Positions 1-5,134 of a stretch of DNA of 5,708 bases are shown here, piece after piece. The notes under the pieces were generated by a model that was not told the origin of the DNA, ran no database searches, and worked only from the letters and a program-made list of their open reading frames with translations. The stretch covers positions 1-5,708 of the forward strand of contig JAPYVG010000103.1 of the NCBI GenBank assembly GCA_028277025.1. Reading direction: 5' to 3'. Positions within the stretch are counted from its first letter, which is position 1, and the number at the start of each line of letters is the position of its first letter. A program made the translations under genes and the position numbers. This DNA is from Sulfolobaceae archaeon. Lineage in GTDB: Archaea; Thermoproteota; Thermoprotei_A; Sulfolobales; Sulfolobaceae.

Positions 1-101
1 GGCATATAATTAGGTCCGCCCTCGTTTATACAAACTTTTCTACGAAAAATCTTATTCTTTCGACTTTTTATGTATTTTATTCATCTCATTTTTTACGCTA
101 A

Positions 102-278
102 AAAAGAGATTCCCATACTGACGTAAAGCGGTTTGTTGGGCGTGCTTTATCCGGTATTGAGAGTGTTCAGTCCTTTTTTGAGGGGGTGAGGGTTCCTCAC
201 ATACGCCTTAAGGCTGATTATGGTGTTGAGGACATCGTTATCGAGGCGAAGTCTCCTTGTGGGCGCATTAGGGAGTAA
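102..278 (+). pseudogene. Unrecognised open stretch, probable gene remnant without a start
   Basis: This frame is open from just after a TAA at 99-101 to a TAA at 276-278 and has no ATG, GTG or TTG at a sensible 5' position. It reads as plausible protein, including FVGRALSGIESVQSFFEGVR and DYGVEDIVIEAKS. From about 120 the composition is clearly richer in G and C than the surrounding DNA, with many third positions G or T, which suggests a different origin from its neighbours. I do not recognise the family. A decayed insertion-sequence or plasmid gene is one possibility, but nothing in the sequence proves it. The 100 bases before it are AT-rich with T tracts and show no gene. Confidence 0.25.
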
Positions 279-294
279 GTAAAGAAGTACATGA

Positions 295-660
295 AACGTC
301 TCTACAGTCCACGAGATTAACAAAGAAATTTTTAACGCAAGTTGGACTACCAAAATTACCCCCATAGGTTTCTCAGAATTAATGTTACCAGTAGCTGAGG
401 ACAACGCACTTATGCAAAGAGTGGGTGAAGGGAGTTTAACTCTCTCACAATTACTCTTGCTTACGTCAGTATGTGTTGCAGAGGTTGATATGGTAGCAGT
501 TCGTAGAGACCTTGAAATCTATAAAAGTTTACTAAAAAGTACTATGGCAATACAATTTATAAAGAGGAGGCCATATGGTGTAAGAGTTATCCCTTCTGAC
601 GGCTCTGGAGAAATTTTTTTAAAAGAGTATGGCAAAATACCCGAAATTAAAACAATCTGA
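295..660 (+). pseudogene. C-terminal remnant of a DUF711 (UPF0210) family protein
   Basis: The frame is open from 295 (after an in-frame TGA at 292-294) to a TGA at 658-660, about 121 residues. The translation carries the hallmark of the DUF711 C-terminal half: IGFSELMLPVAEDNAL corresponds to the family's cG-x-SGVMLPVxEDxgL, followed by GEGSLTLSQLLLLTSVC (family: GxYxLdxLLLYSAVC), a D-M-V-A-V stretch (DTVPLPG), and a terminal GVRVIPSDG (ArxiPvpG). These matches are from memory of the family. Full-length members have more than 400 residues, so three quarters of the protein is missing, and no upstream frame continues it. The conserved PGD after the DTVP motif is also altered. An ATG at 382 would give only 92 residues starting inside the LMLPV motif, so it is not a credible gene start. 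The remnant is probably non-functional. Confidence 0.7.
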
Positions 661-755
661 AACACATTTAAACTACTTTTATAAACTTAGAAATATATAT
701 AACTCTAGGAAGGAGACTAATCTCTACCTTAAGAAAAGTTGTCACAGAGTCGCTC

Positions 756-766
756 TTCATTTATTA
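756..766 (+). promoter_or_regulatory. Possible TATA box for the GTG-start gene at 789
   Basis: An AT-rich element (ttcatttatta) is centred roughly 26-28 nt before the GTG at 789, the spacing expected for a leaderless Sulfolobales transcript. It is weak. A stronger TATA-like run (aaatatatat, 691-700) lies about 90 nt upstream and would need a long leader. Confidence 0.3.
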
Positions 767-788
767 ACCCTCTTTCATAACTTTATTT

Positions 789-1211
789 GTGTTAAATTGG
801 AAAAGATTTGGAAAAGAATGGGGTAAATGTAAAGAGTGTTGGTTAGCTTATAAGAGGGGAATTCAACACGAGAACTCACTCAAGTGTTATAAGCTCGGAA
901 TACCCTTATCAGCGTTGAAAATCCCTTTAGACGAGTTCTTAAAAATTGTGAAGGACGTGCCAGGTAAGTACGGGATCTTCTCCTTCCCACTTAACGTACT
1001 CTCAAGGGGTGTAATAATTTTCTATTTCGAGAGTGAAGAAGAAATGCTTAAGTTTTACGATAGTGTAAAGGACTACTTGAAAGGCGATATACCGTTGAGG
1101 GAGAAGAAGTTCTTTGATGTATTCGTTAACGTGGATTGGTTAAAAGGTGCTAACTGGAGGAGAGGTTGTCCGGAGTACGATAAATTCGGGGATTGGAGGA
1201 AGTGGCCGTAA
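789..1211 (+). CDS. Hypothetical protein, 140 residues, with a CxxC near the N-terminus
   Basis: The start chosen is the GTG at 789. The frame is open only from 768 (TAA at 765-767), and no other usual start comes before the conserved-looking N-terminal part. I do not recognise the family. The protein is lysine- and aromatic-rich. C14-x2-C17 sits near the N-terminus, with further cysteines at 33 and 127, so metal binding is possible but unproven. Residues 45-100 alternate strand-like segments ([15 protein letters not shown]) with charged helices ([15 protein letters not shown]), suggesting a small alpha/beta domain. The C-terminal tail is rich in tryptophan (W117, W123, W136, W139). There are no membrane segments or signal peptide. 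It stands alone and ends 5 bases from the convergent gene on the other strand. Codon use looks normal for the locus, so a real gene is likely. Confidence 0.6.
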   Translation: MLNWKRFGKEWGKCKECWLAYKRGIQHENSLKCYKLGIPLSALKIPLDEFLKIVKDVPGKYGIFSFPLNVLSRGVIIFYFESEEEMLKFYDSVKDYLKGDIPLREKKFFDVFVNVDWLKGANWRRGCPEYDKFGDWRKWP

Positions 1212-1216
1212 ATGAG

Positions 1217-1414
1217 TTATCTAGTCAATAGTTCAAAATGCTCATCAGCTTGAATTACACATCCCTTACATGAGTCCACTATCGCTTCATCTTCGCTATT
1301 AAAAGTAACTAGGAGGGAGTCATCAAATATTACGAACCTAGACTTAACGTTTCTAATTAAAACGTTGGGCAAATCGATCTCTTTACAAGTGAGTTTCCCG
1401 TTAAACCCTCTCAT
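1217..1414 (-). CDS. Small hypothetical protein, possibly the 3' part of a frameshifted gene
   Basis: A 65-residue frame starts at ATG 1414, with a TATA-like tttatg about 27 nt upstream that would allow leaderless expression. I do not recognise the family. The sequence alternates strand-like stretches (NVLIRNV, RFVIFDDSLLVTF) with a C-x2-C (CKGC) near residue 49, suggesting a small beta-rich protein. The frame also reads as protein upstream of the ATG, back to 1468 (VVYDDPPVIRI). A different frame from a TTG at 1482 reads DLDRARLSAL before a stop, and it has its own TATA-like box (atttaatatatct, 1506-1518) about 30 nt upstream. The gene may therefore be longer and broken by a frameshift near 1450-1458. 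It is convergent with the 789-1211 gene. Confidence 0.4.
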   Translation of the reverse strand: MRGFNGKLTCKEIDLPNVLIRNVKSRFVIFDDSLLVTFNSEDEAIVDSCKGCVIQADEHFELLTR

Positions 1415-1572
1415 AATCCTTATTACTGGTGGATCGTCATAAACTACCTTAAGGCTGAAAGTCTCGCCCTATCTAGATCCAAAATCGCTTTACAAAAAAT
1501 CTTCAAGATATATTAAATTCTTAGCGTAATAGGATTCATAATTTTAAGAATTCGTACGCTACCGATAACCAC

Positions 1573-1599
1573 AAAAGGTTCACTTATGTAGAACCTTTT
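1573..1599 (-). terminator. Perfect 9-bp hairpin over the PaREP1 stop codon, possible 3' end signal
   Basis: The arm aaaaggttc at 1573-1581 pairs perfectly with gaacctttt at 1591-1599 across a 9-nt loop. The hairpin includes the last codons and the TGA stop (1582-1580) of the PaREP1 gene. Read on the minus strand, the 3' arm ends in a short T run, like a weak intrinsic terminator. Crenarchaeal termination usually relies on T tracts rather than hairpins, so the function is uncertain: transcript-end stabilisation is an alternative. The hairpin itself is seen directly. Confidence 0.4.
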
Positions 1600-2056
1600 T
1601 AGCTTCATTTAACATCTTTTCAACTTTCTCTAACCCTATTTTTACATAGTCTAACGTAAGCTTTCTCTCATGAAAACCCCAGACATGAAGATCATATGCG
1701 GAATTCCAACCGTCAACGACCCAATCGCCTAACATCTTAGATAAACTCTTACTCGCCATGCTTAAAAGATATGTGTACCACCTACCTTCCCTCATAAAAG
1801 CCTGGTATTCTTGTGTGCGGAATTTTTCAGCTAAAGCCTTTACCACCTCCTCAGCTGCTTTATAAGCTTTTTCTGAAGCTTGGACTGGATCGCCCTTGTT
1901 TAAATACTCATAACTTTCTTTTAAGTAACTCTCAGCAAACTTTATTCTCTCTTCAGAGCTATAGTCTGGGTCCTCACGGCTAAGGGCTTCAAGTAACACC
2001 TCATTAACGTCAATTCCTTTTTCAGTAAGCTTTCTAATGAGTTCATCCAATTTCAC
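1580..2056 (-). CDS. PaREP1 family protein
   Basis: This is a 158-residue helical protein starting at a GTG (2056), a usual length for PaREP1 (Pfam PaREP1/PaREP8), a family expanded in Pyrobaculum and the Sulfolobales. Seen in the sequence: an N-terminal helix (residues 1-27), a segment typical of the family with AESYLKESYEYLNKGD and QASEKAYKAAEEVVKALAE (residues 41-78), and the characteristic C-terminal block W117 then LHVWGFHE (123-130), followed by a long charged helix to the end. The family is thought to be HEPN/KNTase_C-like in fold. Members are often suspected of toxin-antitoxin or stress roles, but no function is proven. A nucleotidyltransferase-like gene, the usual partner of HEPN proteins, lies further right in the window but is not adjacent. 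The gene appears intact. Confidence 0.85.
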   Translation of the reverse strand: MKLDELIRKLTEKGIDVNEVLLEALSREDPDYSSEERIKFAESYLKESYEYLNKGDPVQASEKAYKAAEEVVKALAEKFRTQEYQAFMREGRWYTYLLSMASKSLSKMLGDWVVDGWNSAYDLHVWGFHERKLTLDYVKIGLEKVEKMLNEAKKVLHK

Positions 2057-2076
2057 ACGTAACCATTATCCCCAAT

Positions 2077-2096
2077 ACTATTTAAGGTTATATAAC
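2077..2096 (-). promoter_or_regulatory. TATA region of the PaREP1 gene
   Basis: Two TATA-like elements lie upstream of the GTG at 2056. On the minus strand ccttaaatagt is centred about 26 nt from the start, the ideal distance for a leaderless transcript. The stronger gttatataacc, a palindrome, is centred about 35 nt from it and would give a leader of a few nucleotides. No Shine-Dalgarno is visible, so leaderless or near-leaderless translation is expected. Confidence 0.45.
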
Positions 2097-2121
2097 ATGT
2101 CATACGAGGAAAAACAATGGA

Positions 2122-2130
2122 TTTTATATA
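2122..2130 (+). promoter_or_regulatory. TATA box of a decayed leaderless gene
   Basis: The element ttttatata is centred about 25 nt before the ATG at 2152, which opens the broken reading frame that follows. The spacing matches a leaderless promoter. Whether it is still active is unknown. Confidence 0.35.
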
Positions 2131-2151
2131 GTTCCAGTAAATAATGGTTAT

Positions 2152-2522
2152 ATGAACCTAGGTATGACACTCTACGTATTATTGACTAGGGTGATGAATA
2201 AGCTGGACTTAAAAGAAAGCGTTTAACGGTGAGCTATTTAAGGTTAAGATTGTGAGAGAATTATTGAACGCATTGAGTGAACCTTGAATAAGTAGTCAAG
2301 AGTGCAATAAGAACGAAGGGAAGTATTGGAAATTTTATAATATGATGAAGAGATTACATAATCATTAACGTGATTAATTAAGGACCCGTTGATGAACGAG
2401 TAATTGAAATTTATCATAGAGAGTAAATAATTAAGGATTCATAGAGCTTTTATAATAAAGAAATTTCTACGGAAGCCCTCCCTTGTAGGTTTCTAAAAGA
2501 GTTCCGATCCTACAAAGTATGA
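2152..2522 (+). pseudogene. Decayed unrecognised gene, several frames and stops
   Basis: No intact frame exists here, but protein-like stretches run on in order across three frames. Starting at ATG 2152, MNLGMTLYVLLTRVMNKLDL and KESV end at a TAA at 2224-2226. From 2225 the next frame gives NGELFKVKIVRELLNALSEP, a TGA at 2285, then ISSQECNKNEGKYWKFYN and MMKRLHNH to a TAA at 2366. A third frame then gives GPVDERVIEIYHRE, IIKDS and SFYNKEISTEALPCRFLKEF, ending at the TGA at 2520-2522. Joined, this would be about 120 residues. I do not recognise the family. A possible 7-bp stem (2483-2489 with 2509-2515) lies inside it. From 2523 to 2707 I see nothing beyond AT-rich DNA and the promoter of the next gene. 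A chance resemblance to coding cannot be excluded. Confidence 0.4.
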
Positions 2523-2667
2523 GTTGAGAAGATACTAAATATAAGTAGCGTTAAATTATGAAGTTCTGTATCTCTTACGGGAGAATATCTCTTGCTGATA
2601 AACGGAAATAAAAACGTTTTACAATAGAAAGATCATTACTAACAAAGTTTTGTTCTCACTGATGCGG

Positions 2668-2683
2668 TTTATAAAAATATAAA
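2668..2683 (+). promoter_or_regulatory. Promoter (TATA box) of the ATPase-nuclease operon
   Basis: The run tttataaaaatataaa contains two overlapping TATA-like elements. The second, aaatataaa, is centred near 2679, about 29 nt before the ATG at 2708, consistent with a leaderless or very short leader. No Shine-Dalgarno precedes the ATG (the preceding bases are ttattttta). This appears to be the only promoter for the two-gene unit. Confidence 0.5.
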
Positions 2684-2707
2684 ACAAGCTATTCCCACTT
2701 ATTTTTA

Positions 2708-3964
2708 ATGAAGCTGATAATAAAGAACATCGGCGTGCTTAAGGATACCTCAATAGAATTAGGAGACCTTACGGTTATATTTGGTAAACCTAACTCTGGT
2801 AAATCTTACATACTGAAAAGTATTTATTCCAACCTGGCCTTCTTTGATCAAGCTAATAATGTTGACTTAGCTAGTATAGTTGGGGAGGGCCTTTACCCGG
2901 AAATTGTCTCGATTTCAGAGAAGGCGATAAATGAAGGAAAATATTATGCAACTTCCTTAAATATTACGGAAAGGTTTTTAGAAGCTCTTACAGTATTAAC
3001 AGAGAGGATTTCAAGATCTCTCCTTTCAGTTAATGAAACTGAGATAGTTTGTAAGAATTCTAATTTATTAAATAGAATAAAGGAAATCACTAAGGAAGTT
3101 TTAACGTCTTTATCTACGCCTTCAGTTACTTACACACCTTATTCACCACACTGTGTGAATAAAATAGACGTTGGGTTCTCTAAAGGTGAACTAATTTTAA
3201 GAGTTGAAGTTTCCTCAATTGGAAATAAAGAGCTATGTAAAACACTGGTTTCAAGTAACTTAATTTCAACTATAAACTCTTACATGGCTTCATATTTAGT
3301 TCCAGCAATAATGAATAAGGTTAGCATGGCAGTAGAAATTCCATCTGTGAGGTTCTTATCTTATGGGAGGTCTCTAATTTTACTTTATAGAGAGAATATA
3401 CAACCTCTGCCTTATACTAAGAGCCTAATATTCTGGATAAATAAAGGTATTGAAAGAATCAGAAGCGGTAAAGGTAGTATTAACAATTTCTGGGATTTAA
3501 GAGTGGGTGTAGAGAAAACTCTTTCAGTTAACGGCTTCGAAATTCCTTTCCTTTCCTCAAGTATGCAGGAGCTTACGGCTTTTTCCTTGGCTATTGCGGA
3601 TGGGAGGAAAAGCTTATTACTTATCGAAGAGCCAGAATCCCAATTGAGTACTGATTACCAACTTAAGATGGGGTTATTTTTATACGAGTTGTCTAAAAAG
3701 CATAAGGTTGTCGTTACTACACACAGTGAAATTATCCTCATTATATTAGCAATTCTCTCCCATTTTAAGAAGGAAAAAGAGGTTGCCGAACTATTTAACA
3801 TAGGAAAAGTTGAGAGCGAGGAAAGAAGCGTTGACGTTAAAATTTATCATGTGAGTGATGGAAAAATTGAGTTAATGGATCCTGAAAAAGTTCTGGAAAA
3901 CATTCCGGGGATAACGGATATTTACTATTCTCTTCTAAAAGTAATTGCAAAGCTAAGTGAATAA
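2708..3964 (+). CDS. SMC/OLD-like ABC-type ATPase, first gene of a candidate defence operon
   Basis: This 418-residue protein has all core motifs of the RecF/SMC/OLD group of ABC ATPases (AAA_15/AAA_21-like). The N-terminal strand MKLIIKNIGVLKD leads to Walker A GKPNSGKS (26-33). An LSSSMQELT signature follows at 282-290, then Walker B SLLLIEEPES (302-311) with E307-E308, and a switch histidine in VVVTTHSE (H339). In many OLD-like proteins the Walker B is followed by a histidine in the LHP motif; here the sequence is QLSTD. The roughly 250 residues between Walker A and the signature are mixed helix and strand, including PSVRFLSYGRSL (212-223), with no long coiled coil or zinc hook. No TOPRIM or other nuclease domain is fused to it. 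The downstream nuclease-like gene starts 2 nt after the stop, so they are probably co-transcribed. The protein is probably cytosolic and could sense nucleic-acid or protein states through ATP-driven dimerisation. A DNA repair role is the main alternative to defence. Confidence 0.85.
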   Translation: MKLIIKNIGVLKDTSIELGDLTVIFGKPNSGKSYILKSIYSNLAFFDQANNVDLASIVGEGLYPEIVSISEKAINEGKYYATSLNITERFLEALTVLTERISRSLLSVNETEIVCKNSNLLNRIKEITKEVLTSLSTPSVTYTPYSPHCVNKIDVGFSKGELILRVEVSSIGNKELCKTLVSSNLISTINSYMASYLVPAIMNKVSMAVEIPSVRFLSYGRSLILLYRENIQPLPYTKSLIFWINKGIERIRSGKGSINNFWDLRVGVEKTLSVNGFEIPFLSSSMQELTAFSLAIADGRKSLLLIEEPESQLSTDYQLKMGLFLYELSKKHKVVVTTHSEIILIILAILSHFKKEKEVAELFNIGKVESEERSVDVKIYHVSDGKIELMDPEKVLENIPGITDIYYSLLKVIAKLSE

Positions 3965-3966
3965 CC

Positions 3967-4374
3967 TTGAGGACTGTCAAGGTATGTGAAAACGACTGTT
4001 GTTTTTCTACCGAATGTTCGCTACTAATAGATATGGAAAGTGAAAAATTCAAAAGCAGTGGTAAGCATGCAGATTTCCTTTGCTTTAAGGATAATAAGAT
4101 AATATTAATCGAACTAAAGGACATTAAGAGCTTTAACGACCCGAAGGAAATAGGAAATACGATAAAGGAGAAAATAAATCAAAGTCCGGTCTCAAAAAAT
4201 CATATAGAAGATATTTATAAGAAAATAAAGGACATTTATTGCAATGGGCCTATGACGTATCACTTTTACATAGTTGTGCCTAAAGAGGTTAAAAGTGTAT
4301 TAATCCACGTTATACGCTTTAACTGGAGAAAGAAGTTTGACGATGTTGAAATCTTTAGCTGTACAGATAAATGA
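3967..4374 (+). CDS. Small putative PD-(D/E)XK nuclease, second gene of the operon
   Basis: The TTG at 3967, 2 nt after the ATPase stop, is the only plausible start: the frame is closed by TGA at 3958-3960, and the next ATG is codon 23. The 135-residue protein shows the compact core of PD-(D/E)XK nucleases: GKHADFLCF with D36 on one strand, then KIILIELKD with E49-x-K51 on the next, after a short turn. E16 or E24 could supply the upstream acid. Helix IGNTIKEKINQ follows, then a strand HFYIVVPKEV (99-108) of the kind that usually continues the fold. Unusually, four cysteines cluster at the N-terminus (C7, C11, C12, C17), with more at 39, 92 and 132. The translational linkage implies it works with the ATPase, probably as the DNA- or RNA-cutting effector. 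The fold is read from motifs only; a catalytically inactive or unrelated alpha/beta protein is possible. Confidence 0.6.
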   Translation: MRTVKVCENDCCFSTECSLLIDMESEKFKSSGKHADFLCFKDNKIILIELKDIKSFNDPKEIGNTIKEKINQSPVSKNHIEDIYKKIKDIYCNGPMTYHFYIVVPKEVKSVLIHVIRFNWRKKFDDVEIFSCTDK

Positions 4375-4788
4375 AAAGTCGTCTCCTTTATCTTTGCCTA
4401 AAATCGCCTTAACTTCGTACCTATTTCTTGGGAAAATCCCCCTAGAGATTAAATAATAATAAGCCAGCGATATTCCGTTCTTTCCTTCTCTACATAGCTT
4501 ATCTACAAGTTCTTTTGCCCTATATATTGCCTCTTCGATTATCTCGTTCATATTATCAATTTTAATTGCGTTAATAACGTGTTCTCCGTTAATTAGGACG
4601 TTAACGTAAAACGGGTCTTCTTTTAAAAGCCTTATGAAAGTACTGTAGTCTACTACGTGTAAATCAAGGCTTTCGTTAATTATAACTAGTTCCCTTAAAG
4701 CTTTAAACGCCTCCTTAATATCGTCTACGACGATTAGGATATCTTCATCGCGTTCCTTACTGCCGAACTTCGTTATTAGCCTTATCAT
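4300..4788 (-). CDS. Divergent minimal-nucleotidyltransferase-like protein
   Basis: The ATG at 4788 is preceded in frame by a stop at 4803-4801, so no longer form exists. The 162-residue protein begins with KFGSKERDEDILIVVDD. This matches the G-S then D-x-D-[IL]-x-[IV]-V core of minimal nucleotidyltransferases (MNT, Pol-beta superfamily), with G9-S10 and D14-x-D16. The DLHVVD segment at 42-47 could supply the third metal-binding acid (D42). The loop between GS and DxD is three residues instead of the usual nine or so, so activity is doubtful. Residues 55-75 (DPFYVNVLINGEHVI) fit the usual MNT end, where many members have the pattern E-G-x-x-[LIV]-[YI]. The C-terminal half is helical (80-118), then less clear. 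MNT proteins often pair with HEPN toxins as antitoxins, but no such partner adjoins it here. It is convergent with the nuclease gene and shares its last 75 bp. Confidence 0.5.
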   Translation of the reverse strand: MIRLITKFGSKERDEDILIVVDDIKEAFKALRELVIINESLDLHVVDYSTFIRLLKEDPFYVNVLINGEHVINAIKIDNMNEIIEEAIYRAKELVDKLCREGKNGISLAYYYLISRGIFPRNRYEVKAILGKDKGDDFSFICTAKDFNIVKLLSPVKAYNVD

Positions 4789-4812
4789 ATGAGGAAAAAA
4801 TTAGAAAACTAG

Positions 4813-4819
4813 ATATATA
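4813..4819 (-). promoter_or_regulatory. TATA box of the nucleotidyltransferase-like gene
   Basis: On the minus strand a clean tatatat, within acgtatatatct, is centred 28 nt upstream of the ATG at 4788. This is the expected position for a leaderless Sulfolobales promoter. No Shine-Dalgarno is seen near the start. Confidence 0.55.
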
Positions 4820-4866
4820 CGTATTTCTATTTTCTTTCTTCTCCTACCTAATTCTTAAATTAAACT

Positions 4867-4995
4867 GATAGTGTCGTCACTTGCTTATTTATATTTCTAT
4901 AATTTTTAGACTTTATATAATATTCGAATTTATTGTTAATTCTTTATATATAGAATCAACGTTTAATAAATTTATACCCTAATGACGACACTATC
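4867..4995. repeat. 129-bp AT-rich segment bounded by perfect 13-bp inverted repeats
   Basis: The left arm gatagtgtcgtca (4867-4879) is the exact reverse complement of tgacgacactatc (4983-4995). The arms are the only G+C-containing part; the 103 bases between them are extremely AT-rich and hold several TATA-like runs on both strands but no intact gene. The size and perfect termini resemble the short non-autonomous elements (MITEs) known in Sulfolobus, but I see no target-site duplication (left flank taaact, right flank tccaca). Alternatives are a pair of operator sites or a large stem-loop. The whole 4789-5134 gap has no intact gene. It holds the nucleotidyltransferase promoter, this repeat and a decayed frame overlapping its right arm. 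Confidence 0.5.
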
Positions 4996-5119
4996 TCCAC
5001 ACTCTTCTCATTCATAATTAGCTTAAGTCCAATTTTCCTATTTAGTATCTCTATCAACCTAATATATCCTTGTTCTTATGTATTACAGTTACTAATCTAT
5101 AATAATATTTAGATAAAGG
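4956..5119 (-). pseudogene. Decayed unrecognised small gene in two frames
   Basis: On the minus strand one frame (5119 down to a TGA at 5056-5054) reads PLSKYYYRLVTVIHKNKDIL then G. A second frame takes over at about 5069 and reads GYIRLIEILNRKIGLKLIMN, then EKSVEIVSSLGYKFIKR, to a TGA at 4958-4956. Fused by a single frameshift near 5060-5069 they make a smooth sequence of about 55 residues. That suggests a small gene or gene end that has decayed. I do not recognise the family. The right arm of the 13-bp inverted repeat lies inside it, encoding EIVSS. No clear start codon remains. A chance open stretch in AT-rich DNA is the alternative. Confidence 0.3.
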
Positions 5120-5134
5120 CTATCGCGGTATAGC

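Noticed and set aside
147..404. 85-residue minus-strand open frame
   Set aside because: It lies opposite the G+C-rich remnant and the start of the DUF711 remnant, which explains its openness. Its protein reads as low-information hydrophobic sequence, with no promoter at a leaderless distance that I can defend.
629..826. 65-residue plus-strand open frame
   Set aside because: It overlaps the end of the DUF711 remnant and the start of the 140-residue gene in another frame. The composition is lysine- and asparagine-rich, typical of AT-rich noncoding DNA, and no conserved pattern is visible.
206..1458. 12-bp direct repeat ccttaaggctga at 206-217 and 1447-1458
   Set aside because: About one 12-base match is expected by chance in a window this size, and the flanks do not match.
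2483..2515. 7-bp inverted repeat with a 19-nt loop
   Set aside because: It is short with a long loop and lies inside a decayed coding stretch, so it is compatible with chance.
3837..4124. 95-residue minus-strand open frame
   Set aside because: It is antisense to the end of the ATPase gene and the start of the nuclease gene, both of which carry recognisable motifs. It is a shadow.
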